A stretch of DNA of 12,238 bases from Nitrogeniibacter sp041600915 (GTDB taxonomy: Bacteria; Pseudomonadota; Gammaproteobacteria; Burkholderiales; Rhodocyclaceae), in the NCBI GenBank assembly GCA_041600915.1, contig JBFIJC010000085.1:1-12238 (forward strand), given 5' to 3'. A program made the translations under genes and the position numbers. The notes under the pieces were generated by a model, which ran no database searches, was not told where the DNA came from, and saw nothing but the letters and a program-made list of their open reading frames with translations. The stretch's first letter is position 1; each line of letters opens with the position of its first letter. Positions 5,759 to 12,238 of the stretch are shown here, one piece after another.

Positions 5759-6280
5759 TTATCGCCAGTCGGTCTTGGGATAGCGCAGTTTCTCGATGAC
5801 ATCCTTCGGTAATAACGGGGAGGTGCCATTGCACAAGAAATCCTGCATCAGCACGCTTTTCGGCTCAAAACTGCTATTGCCGACCGGCCGCCATGGATTG
5901 ATCCGGGGCTCGGTCCACTCCCCCCCGGCAGCAATCGCGTACAGCCGGTTTTCGCCGGTCGCGCAGCGAAAGCCCTCAAAAGTCACCGACACCGCACCAC
6001 GGGTCGAACGCGTGACCACCGGCAGTCGCGTCACGCCGTCCTTGCCGATTTCAATATTGGCGCTATCGATAAAGAAGCTGCCCTGCCCGCGGCGGCGCAC
6101 ATCAAACTCGATCAAATCTGCTTCCGCGGGCATCGCCGTCGGAAGCACGAGCTCGGCCTCATCCCACTTCACAATCTCGTTGGGGTCTTGCCACTCACGA
6201 ACAGGCCCTTTGATCGTACAACCGGCCAGTGCGGCCACCATGACCGCACCGGCTACGCGCAAACCACACTTCGCGTGCAT
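5759..6280 (-). CDS. CNP1-like family lipoprotein
   Basis: A predicted lipoprotein of 173 residues that I place in the CNP1-like family, which is widespread in Betaproteobacteria and has no known function. A basic start, a short hydrophobic stretch and a lipobox LAGC (18-21) predict cleavage before C21; Thr at the next position suits the outer membrane. The core (about 57-120) has the family pattern: a strand pair FFIDSANIEIGKDGVTR, then VTRSTRGAVSVTFEGFRC and a glycine-rich turn before EW. C106 and C150 could form a disulfide in the periplasm. ATG 6280 follows GGGAG by five bases. It begins 18 bases after the CBS-protein stop and ends 10 bases before coq7. From memory, this family often sits next to rppH and proS in Betaproteobacteria. 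Confidence 0.82.
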   Translation of the reverse strand: MHAKCGLRVAGAVMVAALAGCTIKGPVREWQDPNEIVKWDEAELVLPTAMPAEADLIEFDVRRRGQGSFFIDSANIEIGKDGVTRLPVVTRSTRGAVSVTFEGFRCATGENRLYAIAAGGEWTEPRINPWRPVGNSSFEPKSVLMQDFLCNGTSPLLPKDVIEKLRYPKTDWR

Positions 6281-6298
6281 GCATTCTCCCTCTGATGG

Positions 6299-6901
6299 CT
6301 ACGCCCCGATGGCGGCCTCGATTTCTGCAAAAGTGCGGGCAACCTCGCCCACAAAGGGCGGAATCCCCAGTTGTCGCGCGATCTGCGATGCGGAAAACAC
6401 CCCCCGGATTTGCGCTGGCTGCCCCGCTTCGCTGGACTCGACGACCAGCGCATGCTGCCGCCCCATCAGTCGCAGGGCGCGCACAATATCACCGACGTGA
6501 GCATTGAGCACATCCCGCAAGGAGAAGGCCTCAACGGCGTCGACTGCCGTCATGATGTCGGCAACCGCCAGATCCGCCACGGTCATTGCGCGACTCTGCG
6601 CGACCATCACGGGCTGCTCGCCCAACAGGTCGCTGGCGGTCACCAGCCCTTTGACGGCGCGACGATCATCGGTCACGAGCAGCATACGCACGCCACGCAG
6701 AATCATGGCCTGCCGCGCATCGTCGAGACGCATCTGGGCAGGGATGGTCGCCGCTGGCACGCGATGAAGGTCTGTCATGACCTCTACCGCCGCTGATTTA
6801 GCCGTAACGCGACGCGGCATGCCCGGCTCTGGCACCTGGTACACAACATCCCCCAGGCGAATGGCAGGCAGCGGATTGGTAGTGTTCTGGGTCTGATCCA
6901 T
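6299..6901 (-). CDS. CBS-pair domain protein
   Basis: A 200-residue protein made almost entirely of a CBS pair (Bateman module), which usually binds adenosine nucleotides and reports energy state. CBS1 covers about 40-95 (VMTDLHRVPAATIP ... GLVTASDLLG) and CBS2 about 113-180 (VADIMTAVDAV ... GVFSASQIARQLG). CBS2 has a long first loop and a degenerate second half. No catalytic or membrane domain is fused, so it probably acts through a partner or as a small-molecule sensor; the specific role is unknown. The ATG at 6901 has the strongest ribosome-binding site in the window. It lies 63 bases after rppH, a gap holding two hairpins, and 18 bases before the lipoprotein gene, so it is probably co-transcribed with both. 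Confidence 0.88.
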   Translation of the reverse strand: MDQTQNTTNPLPAIRLGDVVYQVPEPGMPRRVTAKSAAVEVMTDLHRVPAATIPAQMRLDDARQAMILRGVRMLLVTDDRRAVKGLVTASDLLGEQPVMVAQSRAMTVADLAVADIMTAVDAVEAFSLRDVLNAHVGDIVRALRLMGRQHALVVESSEAGQPAQIRGVFSASQIARQLGIPPFVGEVARTFAEIEAAIGA

Positions 6902-6902
6902 C

Positions 6903-6913
6903 GTCTCCTCCTT
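6903..6913 (-). promoter_or_regulatory. Extended ribosome-binding site AAGGAGGAGAC of the CBS gene
   Basis: The minus strand reads AAGGAGGAGAC just before ATG 6901, a near-maximal match to the 16S rRNA 3' end and the best such site in the window. It fixes the start codon. It is also complementary over nine bases to each CTCCTCC region of the candidate small RNA at 4312-4418. Confidence 0.85.
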
Positions 6914-6923
6914 AGGTCGCGAT

Positions 6924-6960
6924 CCGTGATCAGACGATCACGGGAGCATGGACTGCTCCC
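6924..6960. repeat. Two adjoining hairpins in the rppH-CBS gap
   Basis: CCGTGATC (6924-6931) pairs with GATCACGG (6936-6943) around a four-base loop. GGGAGCA (6942-6948) pairs with TGCTCCC (6954-6960) around a five-base loop. The two share two bases, so a full version of both cannot form at once. They start right behind the rppH stop codon and end just before the CBS ribosome-binding site. No T-tract follows, so transcription probably continues; protection of the upstream message end or partial attenuation is possible. Confidence 0.65.
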
Positions 6961-6964
6961 GATA

Positions 6965-7480
6965 TCAGACCATCGGATCGGTCGACCGGTTCGGCGGCAT
7001 GTGCCGCTGGCGCGAAAGCAGGTCGGACAATTCCTTGAGCGCCTGCTGGTAAACCCCTCGCTTGAACTCAATCACCGTGTCGAGCGGCACCCAATAGTCA
7101 CTCCAGCGCCAGGCATCAAATTCTGGATGACTACAGGCCCGCAAGCAGACGTCCGTATCGCGGCCAACCAGCCGGAGCAGAAACCAGATCTGTTTCTGCC
7201 CGCGATACGTGTCTCTCCACTGGCGTTTGATCCAGTGTTTGGGCACGTCATACTTAAGCCAGCCACGGGTTCGACCCAGGATCTTGACATGCTCGGGGTG
7301 CAGACCGACTTCCTCGTGGAGTTCTCGAAACATGGCCTGCTCCGGCGACTCGCCGTGCTTGATGCCACCTTGCGGAAACTGCCAGGAATGCTCCCGAATA
7401 CGCTTACCCCAAAAGACCTCGTCCCGATGGTTGACCAGAATGATGCCGACGTTCGGGCGATAGCCTTCACGATCGAGCAT
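6965..7480 (-). CDS. rppH: RNA pyrophosphohydrolase RppH (Nudix)
   Basis: Removes pyrophosphate from the 5' end of primary transcripts, leaving the monophosphate that lets RNase E start decay. The 171-residue product begins MLDREGYRPNVGIILVN, the usual RppH N-terminus, followed by WGKRIREHSWQFPQGGI. The complete Nudix box GX5EX7REUXEEXGU spans 38-60 (G38, E44, R52, E53, E56, E57, G59). The downstream WLKYDVPKHW and FDAWRW stretches also fit RppH rather than a general Nudix enzyme. ATG 7480 is preceded by AAGG seven bases upstream. It diverges from proS across 160 bases and leads the operon rppH - CBS - CNP1-like - coq7. Pairing with proS is common in Betaproteobacteria. Confidence 0.95.
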   Translation of the reverse strand: MLDREGYRPNVGIILVNHRDEVFWGKRIREHSWQFPQGGIKHGESPEQAMFRELHEEVGLHPEHVKILGRTRGWLKYDVPKHWIKRQWRDTYRGQKQIWFLLRLVGRDTDVCLRACSHPEFDAWRWSDYWVPLDTVIEFKRGVYQQALKELSDLLSRQRHMPPNRSTDPMV

Positions 7481-7595
7481 GATGGAACCTTAAATTGTCT
7501 GAGTTAATAGCGATTTTTCCACACTTCCATCGCCATTGAAAGCAGGCGCACAGCGCGATTCACGGCGCTGCTGTCTAGGACGGAATGGGCTACGG

Positions 7596-7601
7596 TAGAA
7601 T
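7596..7601 (+). promoter_or_regulatory. -10 element of the proS operon promoter
   Basis: TAGAAT (7596-7601, five of six consensus bases) lies 39 bases before the proS start codon, within the divergent rppH-proS region. No good -35 box is seen 16-18 bases upstream. The same GTAGAAT heptamer precedes two other rightward units in this window. Elsewhere in 7481-7640 I see no clear rppH promoter. Confidence 0.4.
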
Positions 7602-7640
7602 CACTGCCTTTGATACCACCTTTATTGCGGAATTCGACCC

Positions 7641-9356
7641 ATGCGCGCCTCGCACTATTTCATCTCTACGCTCAAGGAAGCCCCCTCTGACGCCGAAGTA
7701 ACCAGTCAGAAGCTGATGCTGCGCGCCGGCCTGATCAAAAAAACCGCTGCAGGCATCTACAGCTGGATGCCCATGGGCCTGAAAGCCTTGCGTAAAGTCG
7801 AAAACATCGTGCGAGAAGAGATGAACCGTGCCGGTGCCATCGAAGTGCTGATGCCAGCCGTGCAACCCGCCGAGTTGTGGGAAGAGTCTGGCCGTGCCAC
7901 GCATTACGGCCCGGAGCTGCTGCGCTTCAAGGATCGCCATGACCGCGACTTCGTGATCGGCCCCACGCACGAGGAAGTCATCACCGACATCGCCCGGCGC
8001 GACATCCGCAGCTACAAGCAACTGCCCAAGCACTTCTATCAGGTGCAGACCAAGTTCCGCGACGAGATCCGCCCCCGCTTCGGCGTCATGCGCGGGCGCG
8101 AGTTCCTGATGAAGGACGGTTACTCCTTCCACAGCAGTTTCGACGACCTGGTGCGCGAGTACCACAACATGTACGCCACCTACACGCGCATCTTCACCCG
8201 CATCGGTCTTGAGTTCCGCGCCGTCGCGGCAGACACCGGATCGATCGGCGGCACCGGTTCGCACGAGTTCCACGTGATTGCCGAGACCGGCGAAGACGAC
8301 ATCGCCTACTGCCCCGATTCCGACTACGCCGCCAACGTTGAACTGGCCGAAGCGCTGCCCGGCAGCACCGCGCACGGCGTGGCCTCCGAGGCGCTCACCA
8401 AGATCCACACACCGGGCGTCAAGACCATTGCAGAGCTGGCCGCCTTCCTCAACATCCCGGAAACCCAAACGGTCAAAGCCATCGTCGTCGAGTCCGATGA
8501 CGAAGTCGCGCAAGCCGTGCTGATGCTGCTGCGCGGCGACCACGAGCTCAACGAGATCAAGGCGCAGAACCTCGAAGGCATCAAGTCGCCGCTCACTTTC
8601 GCCGCCCCCGAAGCGATTGCCGCCGCCTTTGGCGCCAATCCTGGGTCGCTCGGCCCGGTCGGCTTCAAGGGTCGCGTGATCATGGACCGCAGCGTTGCCG
8701 CGATGAGCAATTTTGTCATTGGCGCCAACGAAGACGACTACCACTACACCGGCGCCAACACGGGTCGCGACTTCCCCGGCCCCGAGATCGTCGATCTGCG
8801 CAACGTCGTCGCCGGCGACCCCTCGCCCGACGGCAAGGGCGCGCTTGCGCTGTGCCGCGGCATCGAAGTCGGCCATATCTTCCAGCTGCGCACCAAGTAC
8901 GCCGAAGCCATGGGCGCGCGCTTCCTCGACGAAAACGGCCGCGAGCAGCCGATGGAAATGGGCTGCTACGGCATTGGCGTCTCGCGCATTCTTGGCGCAG
9001 CCATCGAACAGAACAACGACGAGCGCGGCATCATCTGGCCGACGGCGATTGCGCCCTTCCAGCTGGTCATCTGCCCGGTCGGCTGGAGCAAGTCCGACGC
9101 AGTTCGCGAGGCCGCACAGGCGCTCTACACCGAGCTGCTTGATGCCGGCTTTGATGTCATTCTCGACGATCGCAACGAGCGCCCCGGCGTGATGTTTGCC
9201 GACTGGGAGCTCATCGGGGTGCCGCACCGCGTGGTAATTGGCGACCGTGGCCTGAAAGAAGGCTCGGCCGAATACCAGGGCCGTCGTGACACCGCCGCCA
9301 CCGCTGTGCCGGTTGCCGAACTGGCCGCCTTCGTACGCGAGAAACTGTCCGCATGA
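7641..9356 (+). CDS. proS: Prolyl-tRNA synthetase, bacterial type with editing domain
   Basis: Class II synthetase that charges tRNA-Pro. The 571-residue product has the bacterial layout: catalytic core, an inserted editing (INS) domain, and a C-terminal anticodon-binding domain. Visible motifs are GPTHEEV (107-113), class II motif 2 with R140 and the RGREFLMKD segment (151-159), and motif 3 GCYGIGVSRI (441-450). The INS domain spans about 225-405 and keeps K279 (TVKAIVV), the residue needed in E. coli ProRS to clear Ala-tRNA-Pro, so editing is expected to work. Anticodon-binding signature stretches lie at about 475-560. Only a weak GCGGAA precedes ATG 7641. It is the first gene of a three-gene operon and overlaps the next gene by four bases. 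Confidence 0.98.
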   Translation: MRASHYFISTLKEAPSDAEVTSQKLMLRAGLIKKTAAGIYSWMPMGLKALRKVENIVREEMNRAGAIEVLMPAVQPAELWEESGRATHYGPELLRFKDRHDRDFVIGPTHEEVITDIARRDIRSYKQLPKHFYQVQTKFRDEIRPRFGVMRGREFLMKDGYSFHSSFDDLVREYHNMYATYTRIFTRIGLEFRAVAADTGSIGGTGSHEFHVIAETGEDDIAYCPDSDYAANVELAEALPGSTAHGVASEALTKIHTPGVKTIAELAAFLNIPETQTVKAIVVESDDEVAQAVLMLLRGDHELNEIKAQNLEGIKSPLTFAAPEAIAAAFGANPGSLGPVGFKGRVIMDRSVAAMSNFVIGANEDDYHYTGANTGRDFPGPEIVDLRNVVAGDPSPDGKGALALCRGIEVGHIFQLRTKYAEAMGARFLDENGREQPMEMGCYGIGVSRILGAAIEQNNDERGIIWPTAIAPFQLVICPVGWSKSDAVREAAQALYTELLDAGFDVILDDRNERPGVMFADWELIGVPHRVVIGDRGLKEGSAEYQGRRDTAATAVPVAELAAFVREKLSA

Positions 9357-10018
9357 AAACACCGGCCTGCCCGCTCCGCCGCCTGCTCGGCGCCACCGCG
9401 ATTCTCTCGCTGGTAGTGCTGACAGGCGTTCAGAGCGCACAGGCCGGGCAACAGCAATACGAGCCGCTGTCGGCCAGCGTGCAGGCCTCGCTACAGGGCG
9501 CGGTCAGCGATCGCGCACCGCGCCAACCCATCTTTGCCAGCGAGGCACTGCGCAACCACTGGCTCAGCGAAATGAGCCGGCAGCTCGCCAAGCGCATCCC
9601 CGACGAGCGCTATCGCCATGATCTGCTGCTGTCGGTGCACTACGAAGCCACCCGCGCCGGCCTGGATCCGCAACTGGTGCTCGGGCTGATTCAGGTCGAG
9701 AGCAACTTCCGCAAATACGCCGTCTCTTCAGCGGGCGCGCGCGGTTACATGCAGATCATGCCCTTCTGGTCCAAGTTGCTCGCGCAGAGCGAAGACAACC
9801 TCTTCCACCTGCGCACCAATCTGCGCTACGGCTGCACCATCCTGCGCCACTATCTGGATATTGAAAAAGGCGATCTGTTCCGTGCGCTGGGCCGCTACAA
9901 CGGCAGCCTCGGCCGGGCCGACTACCCGAACAAGGTTCACGCCGCCTGGCAGCGCTGGGCCTACCAGCCGCCCCCCGAACTCAGCGCCGCCGCCAATCTG
10001 GCCGCCCCGGGGCGCTAA
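9353..10018 (+). CDS. Lytic transglycosylase, SLT domain, secreted
   Basis: Predicted periplasmic murein transglycosylase, which cuts the MurNAc-GlcNAc bond to form 1,6-anhydro-muropeptides. The 221-residue product starts with a signal peptide ending in AQA (cleavage after about residue 31); there is no lipobox. The SLT/GEWL-like domain spans about 90-205. The catalytic glutamate is E116 in LIQVESNF, followed by SSAGARGYMQIMP (125-137) and ALGRYNGS (178-185), all standard for family 1 transglycosylases. Its ATG overlaps the proS stop in an ATGA, with no strong ribosome-binding site, so translation is probably coupled to proS. A gene of this type behind proS is, from memory, common in Betaproteobacteria. 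It ends five bases before the next start. Confidence 0.93.
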   Translation: MKTPACPLRRLLGATAILSLVVLTGVQSAQAGQQQYEPLSASVQASLQGAVSDRAPRQPIFASEALRNHWLSEMSRQLAKRIPDERYRHDLLLSVHYEATRAGLDPQLVLGLIQVESNFRKYAVSSAGARGYMQIMPFWSKLLAQSEDNLFHLRTNLRYGCTILRHYLDIEKGDLFRALGRYNGSLGRADYPNKVHAAWQRWAYQPPPELSAAANLAAPGR

Positions 10019-10023
10019 ACCCC

Positions 10024-10797
10024 GTGTGGAGAGCGCTGCGCATCGGCTTGCTGCTGCTCGTTCTGGCCACCGTCGCGCTGAGCGCGTGGCGCGCGCAAAG
10101 CCGCGCTACGTCGTGGATCAATACGCTGCATGTGACGATCTACCCGATCAACGCCGATGGCCGCGACGCCACCGCGCGCCACATCGCACAGCTGAGCGCG
10201 CGCGATTACGAACCGATTGCCGAATGGCTGGGCAGTGAAGCGCAGCGATACGGCATCAGCACGCTCAAACCGCTCGCCATCACGCTTGCCCCGCCCCGCC
10301 AGAGCCTGCCACCGCAGCCCCTGCGCCACCCCAGCGCCTGGGAGGCCATCGTGTGGAGTCTGCAGATGCGCTATTGGGCCTGGCGCAATGACGACAGCCC
10401 CGGCCCGCGGCCGGACGTGCGCCTGTTCGTGCAATACCACGACCCGGCGCTGCAGGCCTCGGTACAGCACTCGGTCGGTTTGGAGAAAGGGCTGATCGGG
10501 CTGGCCAATGTGTTCGCCAGCCGGGTCGATCACGGCGGCAACCTGATGGTGATCGCGCACGAGATGCTGCACACGGTGGGCGCCACCGACAAATACGATC
10601 CGGCCACACTGATGCCGCGCTTTCCTGACGGCTACGCCGATCCAGACCAGCGCCCTGCCACCCCGCAAAGCCGGGCCGAAATCATGGCAGGCCGCATCCC
10701 CTTGACGCCCGAGCGCGCCGACGTGCCGGTCAGCCTGCGCTATGTGATTGTCGGCCCCACAACTGCGGCCGAAATTGGCTGGTTACGCGCGCGCTAA
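10024..10797 (+). CDS. Membrane-anchored protein with metzincin-like HExxHxxGxxD motif
   Basis: I do not recognise a named family for this 257-residue protein. A hydrophobic helix (about 6-21) after a short basic start suggests a signal anchor or signal peptide, placing the bulk in the periplasm. Residues 179-189 read HEMLHTVGATD: H179, E180, H183, G186 and D189 fit the HExxHxxGxxD zinc motif, with Asp as third ligand as in a few metzincins and relatives. M221 (AEIMAGRIP) lies where a Met-turn could be. This suggests a zinc protease or peptidoglycan-related metallopeptidase; activity and substrate are inferred. The start is a GTG, five bases after the transglycosylase stop, with no clear ribosome-binding site, so coupling is likely. 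Its end is three bases from the convergent mpl stop. Confidence 0.75.
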   Translation: MWRALRIGLLLLVLATVALSAWRAQSRATSWINTLHVTIYPINADGRDATARHIAQLSARDYEPIAEWLGSEAQRYGISTLKPLAITLAPPRQSLPPQPLRHPSAWEAIVWSLQMRYWAWRNDDSPGPRPDVRLFVQYHDPALQASVQHSVGLEKGLIGLANVFASRVDHGGNLMVIAHEMLHTVGATDKYDPATLMPRFPDGYADPDQRPATPQSRAEIMAGRIPLTPERADVPVSLRYVIVGPTTAAEIGWLRAR

Positions 10798-10800
10798 GCC

Positions 10801-12141
10801 TCAAGCCAGTGCGGTCAACAGCTTTTCATGGATGCCGCCAAAGCCGCCGTTACTCATCACCAGCACATGGTCGCCCGGCTCGGCCGCAGCAACGGCCGCA
10901 CTGACCAACGCCGACAAGTCGTCAAAGCACTGCACGGCCTCGCCCAGCGGCGCCAGCGCGCCCGCCACATCCCAATCGACGCCGCCGTGATAGCACAACA
11001 CCGCGTCGGCGCCGGCCAGGCTCTCGGGCAATAGCGCTTTCATCACGCCAAGTTTCATGGTGTTCGAGCGCGGCTCGAGAATCGCCAGAATCCGCCCGCC
11101 CTTCACCCGCTTGCGCAAGCCGAAAATCGTCAGCTCAATCGCCGTGGGGTGATGGGCGAAGTCGTCATACACCGTCACGCCGTTGACCACACCGCGCACC
11201 TCCAGCCGGCGGCGCACGCCTTCAAAGCGGCCGAGCGCGGCAATCGAAGCCGCGGGCGGCACGCCCACATGCCGCGCCGCAGCGACCGCCGCCAGCGCAT
11301 TGCTGAGGTTGTGCGTGCCGGCCATCGGCGTTGCGACGGAGCCGAGATCCTTTCCGGCCAACGCGAACTTCGCCACGCCCGCGTCGTCCATCGTCGCCTG
11401 CCAGCCATCCGGCCCGTTAAACCACTCCAGCTCCGACCAGCAGCCTTTGTCGATCACCCGCGCCAGCGCCTCGGCATCGGCGTTGGCCACGACCCGGCCA
11501 CTCGCCGGCATGATGCGCACCAGGTGGTGAAATTGCGTCTCGATCGCCGCCAGATCCGCAAAAATGTCAGCGTGGTCGAATTCCAGATTATTGAGAATCG
11601 CCGTGCGCGGCCGGTAGTGCACAAACTTGGACCGCTTGTCGCAGAAAGCCGTGTCGTACTCATCCGCCTCGATCACAAAGAACGGCGAGTCGGTCAACCG
11701 GGCCGACACACCAAAGTTTTTCGGCACGCCGCCAATCAGAAAACCGGGGTTCAGTCCGCCGTCTTCGAGCATCCAGGCCAGCAGTGAGGCCGTCGTCGTC
11801 TTGCCATGCGTGCCGGCCACGCCCAGCACCCATTTGTCGCGCAACACATGGTCGGCCAGCCACTGCGGACCCGACACATAGGGCGCGCCGGCATCGAGAA
11901 TCGCTTCGAGCAGCGGGTTGCCGCGCGAAATCGCATTGCCGACCACATACACGTCCGGCGCCAGTGCCATCTGCGAGGCTTCGTAGCCCGACGTAAGCGC
12001 GATCCCTTCGGCTTCTAGCTGTGTGCTCATCGGCGGGTAGACGCTGGCGTCGCAGCCGGTCACGGTATGGCCGGCGGCCCGCGCCAGCAGGGCAACCCCG
12101 CCCATGAAGGTGCCGCAAATGCCGAGAATATGAATATGCAT
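10801..12141 (-). CDS. mpl: UDP-MurNAc:L-Ala-gamma-D-Glu-meso-DAP ligase Mpl
   Basis: Murein peptide ligase of the recycling pathway: it joins recovered tripeptide to UDP-N-acetylmuramate in the cytoplasm, using ATP. The 446-residue product has the Mur ligase plan. An N-terminal nucleotide-binding fold begins MHIHILGICGTFMGG, distinguishing Mpl from MurC. The ATP P-loop GTHGKTT is at 110-116. EADEYD (158-163) and NNLEFDHADIF (184-194) carry the metal-binding region. The C-terminal domain has DDFAHHPTAI and EPRSNTMKLG. ATG 12141 is preceded by GGGAG five bases upstream; an in-frame ATG at 12183 would add 14 residues but lacks such a site. It converges on the plus-strand operon with a 3-base gap and no terminator. 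It would use products that muropeptide cleavage releases. Confidence 0.95.
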   Translation of the reverse strand: MHIHILGICGTFMGGVALLARAAGHTVTGCDASVYPPMSTQLEAEGIALTSGYEASQMALAPDVYVVGNAISRGNPLLEAILDAGAPYVSGPQWLADHVLRDKWVLGVAGTHGKTTTASLLAWMLEDGGLNPGFLIGGVPKNFGVSARLTDSPFFVIEADEYDTAFCDKRSKFVHYRPRTAILNNLEFDHADIFADLAAIETQFHHLVRIMPASGRVVANADAEALARVIDKGCWSELEWFNGPDGWQATMDDAGVAKFALAGKDLGSVATPMAGTHNLSNALAAVAAARHVGVPPAASIAALGRFEGVRRRLEVRGVVNGVTVYDDFAHHPTAIELTIFGLRKRVKGGRILAILEPRSNTMKLGVMKALLPESLAGADAVLCYHGGVDWDVAGALAPLGEAVQCFDDLSALVSAAVAAAEPGDHVLVMSNGGFGGIHEKLLTALA

Positions 12142-12192
12142 GAATGCTCCCGCGCCGGGCGTCCGCGAAAAGCGGTCAGTCATCCGGACGTG

Positions 12193-12198
12193 TAGAAT
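12193..12198 (+). promoter_or_regulatory. Possible -10 element of a rightward gene beyond the window
   Basis: TAGAAT (12193-12198) within GTAGAAT, upstream of mpl and pointing away from it. No gene start is visible in the remaining 40 bases and no good -35 box is seen. It is listed because the same heptamer precedes the OsmC-like gene and proS. A divergent gene probably begins just past the right edge. Confidence 0.25.
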
Positions 12199-12238
12199 GT
12201 GCTGGTCTGTTCCGTCTGGCCGCGCCGTCAGGATTCAC

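Noticed and set aside
7590..9440. Long open frame of 616 codons on the minus strand opposite proS
   Set aside because: It mirrors proS almost exactly. The product is a low-complexity Val/Gly/Asp/His-rich string, as expected opposite GC-rich codons. ProRS motifs are complete on the plus strand.
10015..10668. Minus-strand open frame of 217 codons opposite the metalloprotease-like gene
   Set aside because: It has no ribosome-binding site, an Arg/Val/Gln-rich composition and no recognisable domain. The plus-strand frame fits the operon and carries a coherent zinc motif.
12142..12183. Earlier ATG start for mpl adding 14 residues
   Set aside because: No Shine-Dalgarno sequence precedes it, and Mpl proteins normally begin at MHIHILGICG.

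Overview
The window reads as a chromosomal core region of a betaproteobacterium, probably of the Rhodocyclales (Azoarcus/Thauera type). Three things point there: the KMSKS-type tyrosyl-tRNA synthetase, the di-iron Coq7 ubiquinone hydroxylase, and a CNP1-like lipoprotein beside rppH and proS. The genus cannot be fixed by eye. No mobile element, CRISPR array or tRNA gene was seen, and every protein gene looks intact.

Layout. At the left edge, two near-consensus promoters point out of the window just behind tyrS; they look like the tandem promoters of an rRNA operon. tyrS (minus) and an M23 murein endopeptidase gene (plus) diverge from a short region rich in inverted repeats. The M23 gene converges on erpA (minus) across a perfect 19-bp bidirectional terminator. 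Next comes the rplM-rpsI operon (minus), with a TTGACA promoter and a clear terminator.

Bases 4186-4705 carry no protein gene. They hold the rplM promoter and a strong candidate for a small regulatory RNA of about 107 nt on the minus strand. It has its own promoter, two CUCCUCC anti-Shine-Dalgarno motifs (one in a hairpin loop) and a textbook terminator. This is the most interesting element in the window.

An OsmC-like gene (plus) overlaps the end of coq7 (minus). coq7 is the last gene of a minus-strand operon, rppH - CBS-pair protein - CNP1-like lipoprotein - coq7. proS (plus) diverges from rppH and leads an operon with a lytic transglycosylase (ATGA overlap) and an unrecognised membrane-anchored protein with a metzincin-like HExxHxxGxxD motif. 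mpl (minus) converges on that operon with a 3-base gap.

Themes. The window combines translation (TyrRS, ProRS, L13, S9), Fe-S cluster delivery (ErpA), RNA 5'-end processing (RppH), ubiquinone synthesis (Coq7) and cell-wall turnover (M23 endopeptidase, lytic transglycosylase, Mpl).
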